A stretch of DNA of 64,000 nucleotides, from positions 1 to 64,000 of the forward strand of contig JAGCVH010000009.1 of NCBI GenBank assembly GCA_017962495.1, read 5' to 3'. The notes under the pieces were generated by a model that did not search any database, was not told the origin of the DNA, and was given only the letters and a program-made list of their open reading frames with translations. This DNA comes from Bacteroidaceae bacterium. Its GTDB lineage: Bacteria; Bacteroidota; Bacteroidia; Bacteroidales; Bacteroidaceae. The translations under genes were made by a program, and so were the position numbers. Of the stretch, positions 15,976 through 24,941 are shown in pieces. The first letter of the stretch is position 1. Every line of letters begins with the position of its first letter.

Positions 15976-16520
15976 ATGTTAAAAACAACTTATTACAAGA
16001 AACCGATGTCCGTAGTCAGATATGACGAAAATGGATAGAAGTATTTAGAACTTTTGCCAACTACTGTAGAAGGGAATAGAGCATATACAGATTATGGTGA
16101 ATTGCAAATAATAAAGGAGAAAAAGGAAAAGTTGTTGAAAGTATGGTTGGAGAAAAAGATAAAATATATGAACTTAAACCATATGAAGGAAATATTAAAC
16201 CGACTCCTTTAGATTATAGATTGCCTGATAGAGAAGTTGGTTAGGATATTAATAATAAAACAGGGGATTACTTAGGTAGCCCTCTTGGAAGTGGAACTAT
16301 TAATATTCCTAAAATTTATACTTCTGAGCCAGGAAATACAGGAACTCCAAGTAGATGGCAAGTACATGGTTTTACAAACAAGGTAAAAGTTCTTCGTGGC
16401 AACAATGGTAATTTTGATATGACAAATCCAAATATATATAAAGTATTAATTCCAACGATTAGTGCAGGAATTGTAGCAAAGAAAGTAGCAGATAACTCAA
16501 ATGATAAACAATATGACTAA
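15976..16520 (+). pseudogene. Decayed polymorphic-toxin C-terminus
   Basis: Two frames together read as one protein with several lesions. The first piece (from 15976) contains VVRYDENG, a TAG, then KYLELLPTTVEGNRAYTDYG. After a frameshift near 16110 the second contains LDYRLPDREVG, a TAG (16242-16244), then NNKTGDYLGSPLGSG, NIPKIYTSEPGNTGTPSRW and HGFTNKVKVLRGNNGNFDM. It ends at 16520, overlapping the start of the next gene by 20 bases. The toxin-before-immunity order and the 'PIGSG-F-IPK-Y-...-PSRW' pattern suggest a secreted effector's C-terminal domain. The enzyme activity cannot be read. The preceding 200 bases (15771-15975) carry more fragmentary coding text and nothing intact. Confidence 0.55.
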
Positions 16521-17295
16521 AGAAGAATATAATGCTCACATTGAAATGATCATCATGTATTTATGTTGTGAAACTTTTCCTTTAAATGGGAAAGATGTAA
16601 CAGATCATGATGTTGCTGGACATTTTCCATTATTAATAGGCACCCCATGTACAGAAAATATGTCAGATCATATCCTTATTACTAAGGAAATGGTATCAGA
16701 CATATTTAGTGGGATACGTGATCCATATATAAGAAATTGTAACGTCATTCTTAATAAAAAGTTAAATTATAAAGAACACTCCATATTCCTTTTAAAGGAG
16801 CATTTTAAAACGATCCTTAAATATAGTAATTCTGATGAATGTAAGGTACTTGCTAACAAAGTACTAAAAAAGTTAGATCCAGATTTTATTGATGAAGAAG
16901 GAATTAAGAAGTTATATAGATTTCTTGAAGCACAAGAAGGAAAAAGTTTAGAAGGAAATACTACATATGAACAAGCTTTGAATGAAATTAAAAACGGATT
17001 GAAATTTCACTGTTGGATTCGTTATATTTTTCCACAAATGCGAGGATTGGGACAGAGTAAAGTGACGAAATTTTATGAAATTAACGGTCGTTATGAAGCA
17101 GAGCTTTACATCAATCACCCAGTACTTCGTGAACGACTCATAGAAGCTACGCGAGCCATTCTTGAGAGTGATAAGACGGTGTATGAAATCTTTGGCGACG
17201 ACACCATGAAAGTCCGAGCATGTATGCTCCTCTTTTCGTCAGTTTCTGATATACCGGAGTTTAAGAAATTGAAGAACAAATATTGTTGGAAATAA
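16501..17295 (+). CDS. Protein with C-terminal DUF1810 domain
   Basis: A 264-residue protein. Residues 1-135 are a helical region I do not recognise. About 138-260 form a DUF1810 domain: LYRFLEAQEG, then CWIRYIFPQMRGLGQS, then INHPVLRERLIEA. DUF1810 is a small helical fold of unknown biochemistry, often found near ADP-ribose-linked domains. The first codons overlap the end of the toxin relic, so this may be its immunity gene. An alternative start is the ATG at 16513. The N-terminal half is very AT-rich, while the C-terminal half matches the neighbouring DUF1810, which suggests a fusion. Confidence 0.72.
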   Translation: MINNMTKEEYNAHIEMIIMYLCCETFPLNGKDVTDHDVAGHFPLLIGTPCTENMSDHILITKEMVSDIFSGIRDPYIRNCNVILNKKLNYKEHSIFLLKEHFKTILKYSNSDECKVLANKVLKKLDPDFIDEEGIKKLYRFLEAQEGKSLEGNTTYEQALNEIKNGLKFHCWIRYIFPQMRGLGQSKVTKFYEINGRYEAELYINHPVLRERLIEATRAILESDKTVYEIFGDDTMKVRACMLLFSSVSDIPEFKKLKNKYCWK

Positions 17296-17301
17296 AATAA
17301 C

Positions 17302-17628
17302 ATGGAATTAACTTTTGAAAAATGGGAGAACGGACAATGGTTTGTTGTTTTACCTGAATATGACGGAGACCAAGAAGACCTCGAAATGGTTGATGGAGCG
17401 GATAATCTACTTGATTTCCTAACAACTGATGGACTATACGTTACAGCAGATGTCTCTATGGAAGAAGTGACAAATAGTTTTGTGTTAAATTTAGTCGCAC
17501 ACGACGAAATGGGAGGGACCTATCAAATTAAAGAACTTGAAGGATTTAATCAAGATGTTTGGCTATGCAATGTTATTCACTTTTTATTTGGTAAGCATCC
17601 AGAGGTTATCTATTTTAAATTACGATAA
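17302..17628 (+). CDS. DUF6717-family protein, copy 2
   Basis: A 108-residue protein beginning MELTFEKWENGQWFVVLPEY and containing EDLEMVDGADNLLDFL (about 27-42), the hallmark shared with the gene at 15375. It ends with an FGKHPEVIY segment, similar to GRYPKYIII in copy 1. It lies 6 bases after the DUF1810 gene and 3 bases before the macro-like gene, so the three are probably co-transcribed. It may be an immunity protein, with no direct evidence. Confidence 0.7.
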   Translation: MELTFEKWENGQWFVVLPEYDGDQEDLEMVDGADNLLDFLTTDGLYVTADVSMEEVTNSFVLNLVAHDEMGGTYQIKELEGFNQDVWLCNVIHFLFGKHPEVIYFKLR

Positions 17629-17631
17629 GAG

Positions 17632-18687
17632 ATGGAAATACAAATAACTGCGATTAAGTTTGAGACCATCAATGGTAAGAAGATTGGGAAATCGTTTATC
17701 TTTAAGTTGGATCCAAAGAAGATGGCTCAATACAAGACGGAAGCCACCGTCTGCAAGAAGATTGAGGAGTACGTGGCCAAGAGCGGCGTGTTTAGACGCG
17801 ACGAACTGAAAGAACTCAAATACAACATGAAGGATTTCTTGGAGGAGTGGAAGAGACAATTGCCAATAGTCGAAGCCGAAGAATTGGCAAAGCACGAAAC
17901 CTCTCCTAATAATCTTGCCAGTCGTACGACACCAGGGCGAATCACCCGACTCGGAGCAAATGAAGTTTTTGTCTTCGGTTCAAATGAACAGGGACTACAC
18001 TATGGCGGTGCTGCCAAGCAGGCGGTAGAAAGTTTCGGTGCTATTATGGGTCAAGGACATGGGGTGCAAGGAAAGAGTTATGCAATTAACTCAATGAGTG
18101 GTCTTGCAGATATGGCAAAAGAAGTTGAAGCATTCGAAACATATGCAAAGGATCATCCCGAAAAGCGTTTTCTTGTCACACTCATTGGTTGTGGTATTGC
18201 TGGCTACCATCCTACGGACGTCGCACCTCTTTTCGAAGGCTGTCGGGAACTTGACAATGTATGTCTTCCCAATGAGTTTTGGGACATCATAGGAGCACCA
18301 GATGCTAAGAAAACGTACGACTAAGAACGCTTCATCGAGGCACAGGCAAGGGACTATAACACAGCACTTCAAGAACTGACTAATGGACGTAAACGCAGCC
18401 ATTGGATATGGTACATCTTTCCACAGCAGAAAGGACTAGGGTATAGTTACAACTCCAACTATTACGGTCTTGACGGTTTGGACGAAGCCCGAGCATATCT
18501 CGAACACCCCATCCTTGGCGAACGCCTTCGCGAATGTTGCGAGGCTTTGCTTTTGCATAAGAGTAAGGGCATCGAGGATATCATGGGCAGTGGCATAGAC
18601 GTCTTGAAACTTCAGACGAGTATGAATCTCTTCAACCATATTTCAACTAATGATGTTTTTGATAAAGTATTGAAGACTTTCTTCTAA
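17632..18687 (+). pseudogene. A1S_2505/macro-like plus DUF1810 fusion, interrupted by an in-frame TAA
   Basis: The first 230 codons hold an N-terminal helical region and, from about 108, the domain with VFVFGSNEQGLHYGGAAKQA and LVTLIGCGIAGYHP. I know this as the A1S_2505-type domain, which resembles macro/ADP-ribose-binding proteins. A TAA at 18322-18324 stops it after KKTYD. The same frame then continues without a shift through a complete DUF1810 domain, from ERFIEAQARDYNTAL to the stop at 18687. DUF1810 proteins normally begin 'YDLERF', so the TAA most simply replaces a TTA leucine codon. Either this is a nonsense mutant, or the two halves now work separately. The upstream half alone would run 17632-18324. 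Confidence 0.75.
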
Positions 18688-18698
18688 ATAAAACACCT

Positions 18699-19511
18699 AT
18701 GTTATACAACTACAGGCAAATCAATTATGAAGTGATGGCGGACACAATGCGCCGTTGTGAGTCGATACCTGAGTTAACGGAGGCTATTGAGCACTCTATA
18801 GCCAATCAGTTTATGGTGGCAGAGGAAGACAATATCGACCAACCAATGCCCGACAAGGTGACAACAAAGTATAAAGTCTCGGGGAAGCGCAGCTTTGAGG
18901 CAGCAAAGGGATATGCTGGGAAGAAGGTCGCTGTGTTGAACTATGCCAATAATCTCTCCATTGGAGGCGCACCGTTCAGTGCAGGGGCACAAGAGGAGTC
19001 TCTTTGCAGATGCTCAACACTGCTCCCTTGTCTGAATGCGATGAAAGAACCTTTTTATCGAAAGCATCACGACATGTATGTCTCTCATCAGATGGATTTC
19101 ATGGGTAATGACGACCTTATCTACACGCCAGATGTGGTTGTGTTCAAAACGGATTTGCGTACCGACCCCGTTTTTCCGCAAATGATGCCGCGCGAAGAGT
19201 GGTACAAGGTGAACGTCATTACCTGTGCAGCTCCGCAGATGCAAAGATCCGTTGAAATTCCAGACAACTACGAAGCCTGCATTCGTTCACGAATCAAGAA
19301 GATTCTCGATGTGGCGGCAAGAGAAGGAAACGAAGTTGCAATCCTCGGTGCATGGGGATGTGGAGCTTTCAAGAATCCTATTGGAATAGTGGCCAAAATG
19401 TTTGTTGAACTTGTAAAGAACTACAATTTTGAAATTGTAGAATTTGCTCTTGCAACAAGAAATGATGTCAGAAACTCTGCTTTTGCCCGAGCCTTACAAG
19501 GATGTGATTAG
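18699..19511 (+). CDS. TIGR02452-family, poly(ADP-ribose) glycohydrolase-like protein
   Basis: A 270-residue protein. The PARG-type signature is clear: LNYANN followed by GGAPFSAGAQEESLCR (about 88-103), where the QEE glutamates are catalytic in PARG, then CRCSTLLPCL. A further conserved stretch is VAILGAWGCGAFKNP (about 209-223). Related enzymes remove ADP-ribose from proteins or nucleic acids. It is 11 bases downstream of the macro-like/DUF1810 gene. The pairing suggests a cassette that counters ADP-ribosylation, perhaps by the decayed toxin upstream. The GC content is higher than that of its left neighbours. Confidence 0.85.
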   Translation: MLYNYRQINYEVMADTMRRCESIPELTEAIEHSIANQFMVAEEDNIDQPMPDKVTTKYKVSGKRSFEAAKGYAGKKVAVLNYANNLSIGGAPFSAGAQEESLCRCSTLLPCLNAMKEPFYRKHHDMYVSHQMDFMGNDDLIYTPDVVVFKTDLRTDPVFPQMMPREEWYKVNVITCAAPQMQRSVEIPDNYEACIRSRIKKILDVAAREGNEVAILGAWGCGAFKNPIGIVAKMFVELVKNYNFEIVEFALATRNDVRNSAFARALQGCD

Positions 19512-19593
19512 AAATCTAGAGACCATAAATGAATATTATTTTGTAGAAAAATGAAAAATTCCTGATAAATCGACAAAGATAATTCTTGATTAT

Positions 19594-19947
19594 ATGAAAA
19601 GATTAAAATGGACATATTTGGCGTTAATTCCATTTATTTTGTGCGTTTTGTTTTTGCGAGGGTTAGGTAAAGTATGTGGTTTGACATATAAACAGATATC
19701 AGTTATTTTCAATCTATGGATTCAAGGAGCCGTTCTCGTGATTTCTGGTTTGTTTTTGTGGGCTACCATAATATATAGGTATTTTAATAGCAATGACATA
19801 TCATGGATATATGCTGCAATTCTATATTTTCCAATCGCCTATCTCTACGTTTATGGCTTTATAAAGATGTTATGTCACTATCACTTACCCTTTGATCGGG
19901 CTTTCGATCGTTGTGTCATTGATCTAAAGATGTTAGCCCTAAAGTGA
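19594..19947 (+). CDS. Small multi-pass membrane protein
   Basis: A 117-residue protein with three hydrophobic segments (about 8-26, 42-62 and 72-95) and a basic start (MKRLKWTYLAL). No family recognised. Small membrane proteins of this sort are often immunity proteins at the ends of polymorphic-toxin loci, which fits its position as the last gene of the island. The 216 bases after it, before the arginine genes, are AT-rich and contain only a promoter. Confidence 0.6.
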   Translation: MKRLKWTYLALIPFILCVLFLRGLGKVCGLTYKQISVIFNLWIQGAVLVISGLFLWATIIYRYFNSNDISWIYAAILYFPIAYLYVYGFIKMLCHYHLPFDRAFDRCVIDLKMLALK

Positions 19948-20123
19948 CATACAACTTATCAAATTGTAAACCTCATAATATTTGTAATTATCTTTTTACT
20001 TATTCTTTCTTTAAATATTATAATTGGCTACTACATTTTGAATATTACATGAATATCTCATGAATATATATAGTAAAGAAGTAAATATATAGTCAACTAT
20101 TTGCATAAAACGAGAATATTTTA

Positions 20124-20131
20124 TACCTTTG
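20124..20131 (+). promoter_or_regulatory. Promoter of the arginine/proline gene cluster (TACCTTTG)
   Basis: TACCTTTG fits TAnnTTTG, and TTTG at 20100-20103 lies at the right distance for a -33 box. The GNAT start follows 33 bases later. No ArgR-type operator palindrome was recognised. Confidence 0.75.
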
Positions 20132-20163
20132 TGCTGGTATTAGAAAAAAGTGCAAAGGTAAAA

Positions 20164-20781
20164 ATGAATTCTAAAAGCATTAAAGTAATTTATGCCGACT
20201 CGTCGCACACGCAATATGCACCGCGCATCTGCGAACTCATCTACGAATCGGCTCTGCAACGCGGCACGGGAATAGCAAAGCGCGAACCGGAGTACATCAG
20301 CAGCAAAATGGAATCGGGCAAGGGAGTCATCGCACTGGATGGCGACAAAGTAGTGGGTTTCAGCTACATAGAGTGCTGGAGCCATGGCGATTATGTGGCT
20401 ACGAGCGGACTTATCGTCGACCCCGACTATCGTCACATGGGACTGGCCACACGCATCAAGAATCTGACCTTCCAGCTGGCACGCGAGCGTTTCCCCTATG
20501 CCAAGATTTTCAGCATCACCACCTCGCTTGCCGTCATGAAACTCAACACGCGACTGGGTTATCAACCTGTGACGCTGTCGGAACTGACCCACGACGAGGA
20601 GTTCTGGGAGGGGTGTAAAGGTTGTGTCAACTACGACGTGCTCTGCCGCAACAAGCATCGCGTCTGCCTCTGCTACGGCATGCTCTACGACACCAAGGAG
20701 CAAAACAAGAAGAAGAATGCCTGGTACACGCCTTACCTGATGGCCATCCGAAATTTTGGAAAGAAGATCTTCCGGCTTTAA
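20164..20781 (+). CDS. GNAT acyltransferase, probable N-acylglutamate (succinylglutamate) synthase
   Basis: A 205-residue GNAT protein from the ATG at 20164. Acyl-CoA binding is indicated by VDPDYRHMGLATRIKNLTF (the Q/RxxGxG/A-type loop, RHMGLA). It is the first gene of the arginine cluster, 50 bases before argG. In Bacteroides, as I recall, the GNAT in this position makes N-succinylglutamate, the first intermediate of the succinylated arginine pathway. I infer the same here. The downstream ArgF' fits, since it acts on an acylated ornithine. The C-terminus is cysteine-rich (CKGCVNYDVLCRNKHRVCLC), which may bind a metal. Confidence 0.8.
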   Translation: MNSKSIKVIYADSSHTQYAPRICELIYESALQRGTGIAKREPEYISSKMESGKGVIALDGDKVVGFSYIECWSHGDYVATSGLIVDPDYRHMGLATRIKNLTFQLARERFPYAKIFSITTSLAVMKLNTRLGYQPVTLSELTHDEEFWEGCKGCVNYDVLCRNKHRVCLCYGMLYDTKEQNKKKNAWYTPYLMAIRNFGKKIFRL

Positions 20782-20831
20782 ATCGGATTTCCCGGAATTA
20801 TTCGAAATTACACAGAATTACTCAAATAAAT

Positions 20832-22034
20832 ATGAAAAAGAAAGTAGTAGTAGCCTTCAGTGGAGGACTCGACACTTCGTACACCGTCATGCGTCTCAGC
20901 CAGGAGGGTTGGGAAGTGCATGCAGCATGCGCCAACACAGGCGGATTCAGTGAACAACAACTCAAGACCAACGAAGAGAATGCCTACCGACTTGGGGCTA
21001 AGCAATACGTCACACTCGACGTGACACAGGAGTATTACGAGAAGTCGCTCAAGTACATGATCTTTGGCAATGTGCTGCGCAACAACTGCTATCCCATCTC
21101 CGTCAGCTCGGAACGCATCTTCCAGGCCATCGCCATCGCACGGTATGCCAAAGAGATTGACGCTCAGGCCATTGCACACGGTTCTACTGGAGCCGGCAAC
21201 GACCAGATACGCTTCGACATGACCTTCCTCGTGATGTGCCCAGGAGTGGAAATCATCACACTCACACGCGACGAGAAACTCACACGACAGCAGGAAGTGG
21301 ACTACCTGAACGAACACGGTTTCCAGGCCGACTTCACTCGTCTTAAATACTCCTACAACGTGGGCATCTGGGGCACCAGCATCTGCGGCGGCGAACTCCT
21401 CGATCCGCGTCAGGACCTGCCCGAAGAGGCATACCTCAAGCACGTGACTGCCAAGGAACCCGCACAGGAGTTGACCATCACCTTCGAAAAAGGAGAAATT
21501 GCCGCCATCAACGGCGAACATTTCACGGATAAGATACAGGCCATCCAACGCATCGAACAACTTGGAGCGGCCTACGCCATCGGACGCGACTGCAACGTGG
21601 GCGACACCATCGTCGGCATCAAGGGTCGTGTAGGTTTTGAGGCTGCTGCACCCATGCTCATCATCGCAGCCCATCGCGAACTGGAAAAGCGCACACTCTC
21701 GAAGTGGCAACAGTATTGGAAAGACCAGGTGGCTCAGTGGTATGGCATGTTCCTCCACGAAAGTCAGTATCTCGAACCCGTAATGCCCGACATCGAAGCA
21801 ATGCTCACCAGCAGTCAGCGCTACGTTACGGGTGACGTAACATTAAGATTGCGCCCACAAGCCTTCGACGTCATCGGAGCAGACTCTCCCTACGATCTTC
21901 TTCGGTCTCCACTCGGCGAATACGGTGAAACCCAGACGGGATGGACAGCACAGGAGGCTAAAGGCTTCATCAAGCTCATGTCCACACCGCTGCGCGTCTA
22001 TTACGGAATACATAAAGAGGAGAAACGTGATTAA
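20832..22034 (+). CDS. argG: Argininosuccinate synthase
   Basis: A 400-residue protein of normal length. The ATP-pyrophosphatase P-loop AFSGGLDTSYT lies near the start, followed by GSTGAGNDQIRFD and YNVGIWGTSICGGEL typical of ArgG. It condenses citrulline and aspartate at the expense of ATP in the cytoplasm. Chosen start: the ATG at 20832, which gives the usual MKKKVVVAFSGG beginning; the longer upstream frame runs through the GNAT gene. It overlaps argC by 8 bases. Confidence 0.96.
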   Translation: MKKKVVVAFSGGLDTSYTVMRLSQEGWEVHAACANTGGFSEQQLKTNEENAYRLGAKQYVTLDVTQEYYEKSLKYMIFGNVLRNNCYPISVSSERIFQAIAIARYAKEIDAQAIAHGSTGAGNDQIRFDMTFLVMCPGVEIITLTRDEKLTRQQEVDYLNEHGFQADFTRLKYSYNVGIWGTSICGGELLDPRQDLPEEAYLKHVTAKEPAQELTITFEKGEIAAINGEHFTDKIQAIQRIEQLGAAYAIGRDCNVGDTIVGIKGRVGFEAAAPMLIIAAHRELEKRTLSKWQQYWKDQVAQWYGMFLHESQYLEPVMPDIEAMLTSSQRYVTGDVTLRLRPQAFDVIGADSPYDLLRSPLGEYGETQTGWTAQEAKGFIKLMSTPLRVYYGIHKEEKRD

Positions 22035-22989
22035 AATCGGCATTTACGGTGGAGCAGGATACACGGCAGGCGAACTCATCAGGCTGCTTGTCAATCATCC
22101 CTATGCCCAGATAGAGTGGGTGGTCAGCAACAGTCAGGCCGGACGCCACATTAGCGAAATACACAGCGGACTCGTTGGCGAAACCGACCTCAAATTTATA
22201 GGTGAGTTACCTTGCCTAACCAATATCGACCTACTGTTCCTTTGTCAGGGACACGGGCAGAGCACCCAATTCTGGAGCGAACACGAACGGCCAGCCTCCC
22301 TGCGTGTTATCGACCTGGCACAAGACTTCCGCGACGAAAGCGAAGGCTACGTCTATGGTTTACCCGAATGGCAACGCAGTCGCATACAGGAGGCCCAGCT
22401 CGTGGCCAACCCCGGATGCTTCGCCACTGCCATACAACTGGCTCTGTTGCCAGCCGCACAAATGGGACTGCTCACAAGCGACATTCCGGTAAATGCAATC
22501 ACGGGGTCTACTGGAGCTGGCGTAAAACCATCGGCAACCACACACTTCTCGTGGCGAACCGACAACATGAGCATCTACAAACCCTTCCAGCACCAGCACC
22601 TGACCGAGATCCGACGCACACTGACAGCCCTGCAACCCAACTTGCCCAGCATCGACTTCATTCCTTACCGAGGCAATTTCGCACGTGGCATCTTCTGCAC
22701 CGCCGTCATCAAGAACCCGGCTCTGGACAGCACCATCATCGATGCCTACAAGCAGTTCTATGCCGCATCACCCTTCACGCACGTCTGTGACCAGCCCATC
22801 GACCTGAAGCAAGTAACTGGCACCAACAAGTGTCTCCTGCACATCGATGTCTTCGAAGGGAAAATCCTCGTCACATCCGTCATCGACAACCTGCTGAAGG
22901 GAGCTGTAGGACAAGCCGTAGAAAACATGAACCTCATGTTCCAACTGCCCGAGGACACCGGACTGCGCCTGAAAGCCACCGCTTTTTAA
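22027..22989 (+). CDS. argC: N-acetyl(succinyl)-gamma-glutamyl-phosphate reductase
   Basis: A 320-residue NADPH-dependent reductase, third step of arginine synthesis. The Rossmann motif GIYGGAGYTAGEL opens the protein. The active-site cysteine is in VANPGCFATAIQLALLP, and GSTGAG and a late HVCDQPID segment also fit. The start is probably the GTG at 22027, inside the end of argG, because the next in-frame ATG is far too late. Overlap with argG suggests coupled translation. Confidence 0.94.
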   Translation: MIKIGIYGGAGYTAGELIRLLVNHPYAQIEWVVSNSQAGRHISEIHSGLVGETDLKFIGELPCLTNIDLLFLCQGHGQSTQFWSEHERPASLRVIDLAQDFRDESEGYVYGLPEWQRSRIQEAQLVANPGCFATAIQLALLPAAQMGLLTSDIPVNAITGSTGAGVKPSATTHFSWRTDNMSIYKPFQHQHLTEIRRTLTALQPNLPSIDFIPYRGNFARGIFCTAVIKNPALDSTIIDAYKQFYAASPFTHVCDQPIDLKQVTGTNKCLLHIDVFEGKILVTSVIDNLLKGAVGQAVENMNLMFQLPEDTGLRLKATAF

Positions 22990-22993
22990 CACC

Positions 22994-23030
22994 TGTCAAC
23001 TGTCAACTATCAACTATCAACTCGTCAACC
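22994..23030 (+). repeat. Short tandem TCAACTA-type repeat in the argC-argD gap
   Basis: The gap holds GTCAACTGTCAACTATCAAC, then another ATCAACTCGTCAAC unit, a 7-base tandem repeat with small changes. It directly precedes the argD GTG start. Such simple intergenic repeats are frequent in Prevotella genomes. It may be prone to length change near the argD start. Confidence 0.6.
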
Positions 23031-24167
23031 GTGAACTCTCAACTCTACGACGTATATCCACTCTTCGACATCACCATCACACGCGGACAAGGTTGCCACG
23101 TCTGGGATGACAAGGGTCAGCAGTATCTCGACCTCTATGGCGGACATGCCGTTATCAGCGTCGGTCACTGCCATCCCCACTACGTCGAAGCACTCACAAA
23201 ACAAGCCCAGCAACTGGGTTTCTACTCCAACAGCGTCGTCAATCCCCTGCAACGCGAACTGGCACACCGGCTATGTAAGTTTTCGGGCTACGAAGACTAT
23301 AGTCTGTTCCTTATCAATAGTGGAGCAGAAGCCAACGAGAATGCCCTAAAACTCGCCTCGTTCCACACGGGTCGCTCACGCATATTGGCCTTTGAGAAAG
23401 CCTTTCACGGACGCACATCTCTGGCAGTAGAAGCTACCGACAACCCAGCCATTCAAGCACCTGTAAACCGCAATGGACACGTGACCTACCTGCCCATGAA
23501 CGACATCGATGCCTGGCAACGCGAACTGGAAAAAGGCGATGTTGCTGCCGTCATGCTCGAATGTATTCAGGGCGTAGGAGGAATCCGACTTGTGGAAGCC
23601 GATTTTGCCCAGCAACTGCAAAGTCTGTGTCAGCGTTACGGAACAGTGCTTGTGTGTGACGAAATACAATGTGGCTACGGACGCAGTGGTAAGTTCTTTG
23701 CCCATCAGCACCTCGGCATTCGTCCCGATCTCATCAGCATGGCAAAAGGCATTGCCAACGGATTTCCCATGGGTGCGCTGCTCATAGCTCCCCACTTCAA
23801 ACCCGTCTTCGGACAACTGGGTACTACTTTCGGAGGTAGTCATCTGGCGTGTGCGGCAGCATTAGCGGTGCTCGACATCATGGAAGCAGAACACCTGGTC
23901 GACAATGCCCGCGAGGTTGGCGATTATCTGATGCAGCAAATCCGTTCTCTCCACAATCCACACATCCTTGAGGTGCGCGGTCGCGGACTGATGATAGGTA
24001 TCGAACTCGACATACTACAAAAGCCTGTTCGCGAAAAACTCATCTACGACAAACACATCTTTACCGGATGTTCTGGACAGCACACGCTGCGTCTGTTGCC
24101 TCCTCTCACCCTGAACAAGCAGGAAGCCGACTCGTTTGTCAAGTGTCTGGCAGAGGTATTACAATAA
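23031..24167 (+). CDS. argD: Acetyl(succinyl)ornithine aminotransferase
   Basis: A 378-residue class III PLP aminotransferase. Visible features are LINSGAEANENALKLA (PLP phosphate region), EKAFHGRT, VCDEIQCGYGRSG (the aspartate that contacts the pyridine nitrogen), and the lysine of MAKGIANGFPMGA that forms the Schiff base. It makes acylornithine from acylglutamate semialdehyde. The start is the GTG at 23031 (NSQLYDVYPLFDI); no better ATG exists. It follows argC after a 41-base repeat-rich gap. Confidence 0.94.
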   Translation: MNSQLYDVYPLFDITITRGQGCHVWDDKGQQYLDLYGGHAVISVGHCHPHYVEALTKQAQQLGFYSNSVVNPLQRELAHRLCKFSGYEDYSLFLINSGAEANENALKLASFHTGRSRILAFEKAFHGRTSLAVEATDNPAIQAPVNRNGHVTYLPMNDIDAWQRELEKGDVAAVMLECIQGVGGIRLVEADFAQQLQSLCQRYGTVLVCDEIQCGYGRSGKFFAHQHLGIRPDLISMAKGIANGFPMGALLIAPHFKPVFGQLGTTFGGSHLACAAALAVLDIMEAEHLVDNAREVGDYLMQQIRSLHNPHILEVRGRGLMIGIELDILQKPVREKLIYDKHIFTGCSGQHTLRLLPPLTLNKQEADSFVKCLAEVLQ

Positions 24168-24188
24168 TTTTATCGTAACAAACTACAC

Positions 24189-24941
24189 ATGAACATGAAT
24201 ATTGCCATCATAGGTGCAGGTGCCATAGGCGGTGCTGTAGCCGAAGGACTCTTGAAAGCCGATTTCGGACATGTCACCCTGAGCAACCCCACCGCATCAA
24301 AACTGCAGCGCTATGCCCGTATGGGTGCCAGCGTAACCACCGACAACCAGGCAGCTGCGGACGAAGCCGACGTAGTTCTCATTGCCGTAAAACCTTGGTT
24401 GGTGGAGCAAGTCGTCACGAGTCTCGATCTTAAAGGAAAGACCGTAGTCTCATTGGCTGCTGGCATCTCGTCGCAACAGCTATTGGATTGGATATCTCCC
24501 GATGCCGACCTTTGGCTGGCCATCCCCAACATTGCCGCATCCCTGCTTACGTCGATGACCTTCCTCGTAGAAGTGCGCAACGAACGCGATGCTCACATTA
24601 AAGACCTCTTCGATGCCATCGGACTCACCATCCCTTGCAAGGAGAGTGTACTACCCGCCGGAACGGCACTGGGTTCGTGTGGCATTGCTTACGTCATGCG
24701 TTACGTGAGAGCAGCGACCGAGGGTGGAGTAGAGATGGGATTCCGCGCACCTGATGCCCAACGCATTATCATGCAGACGATGATGGGTGCCGTGAGGTTG
24801 TTGGAAGAGACCGGACTCCATCCCGAACAATTCGTCGACCAAGTGGCAACACCCGGCGGACTATCCATCAAAGGACTCAACGAAATGGAACACGCAGGGT
24901 TCACCTCTGCCGTAATACGCGGACTAAAAGCCGGAATGTGA
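24189..24941 (+). CDS. proC: Pyrroline-5-carboxylate reductase
   Basis: A 250-residue enzyme that reduces P5C to proline with NAD(P)H. The N-terminal Rossmann motif is IIGAGAIGGAVAEGLL. The C-terminal dimer region ends with the family signature VATPGGLSIKGLNEME (usually 'SPGGTTI-G'). It sits between argD and proB, so proline genes are embedded in the arginine cluster. The stop overlaps the proB start (TGATG). Confidence 0.93.
   Translation: MNMNIAIIGAGAIGGAVAEGLLKADFGHVTLSNPTASKLQRYARMGASVTTDNQAAADEADVVLIAVKPWLVEQVVTSLDLKGKTVVSLAAGISSQQLLDWISPDADLWLAIPNIAASLLTSMTFLVEVRNERDAHIKDLFDAIGLTIPCKESVLPAGTALGSCGIAYVMRYVRAATEGGVEMGFRAPDAQRIIMQTMMGAVRLLEETGLHPEQFVDQVATPGGLSIKGLNEMEHAGFTSAVIRGLKAGM

Noticed and set aside
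20808-21758. Long minus-strand ORF opposite argG
   Set aside because: Codon-shadow of a GC-rich, well-identified gene; the same applies to the long antisense frames of lptD, argF', serC and PL11.
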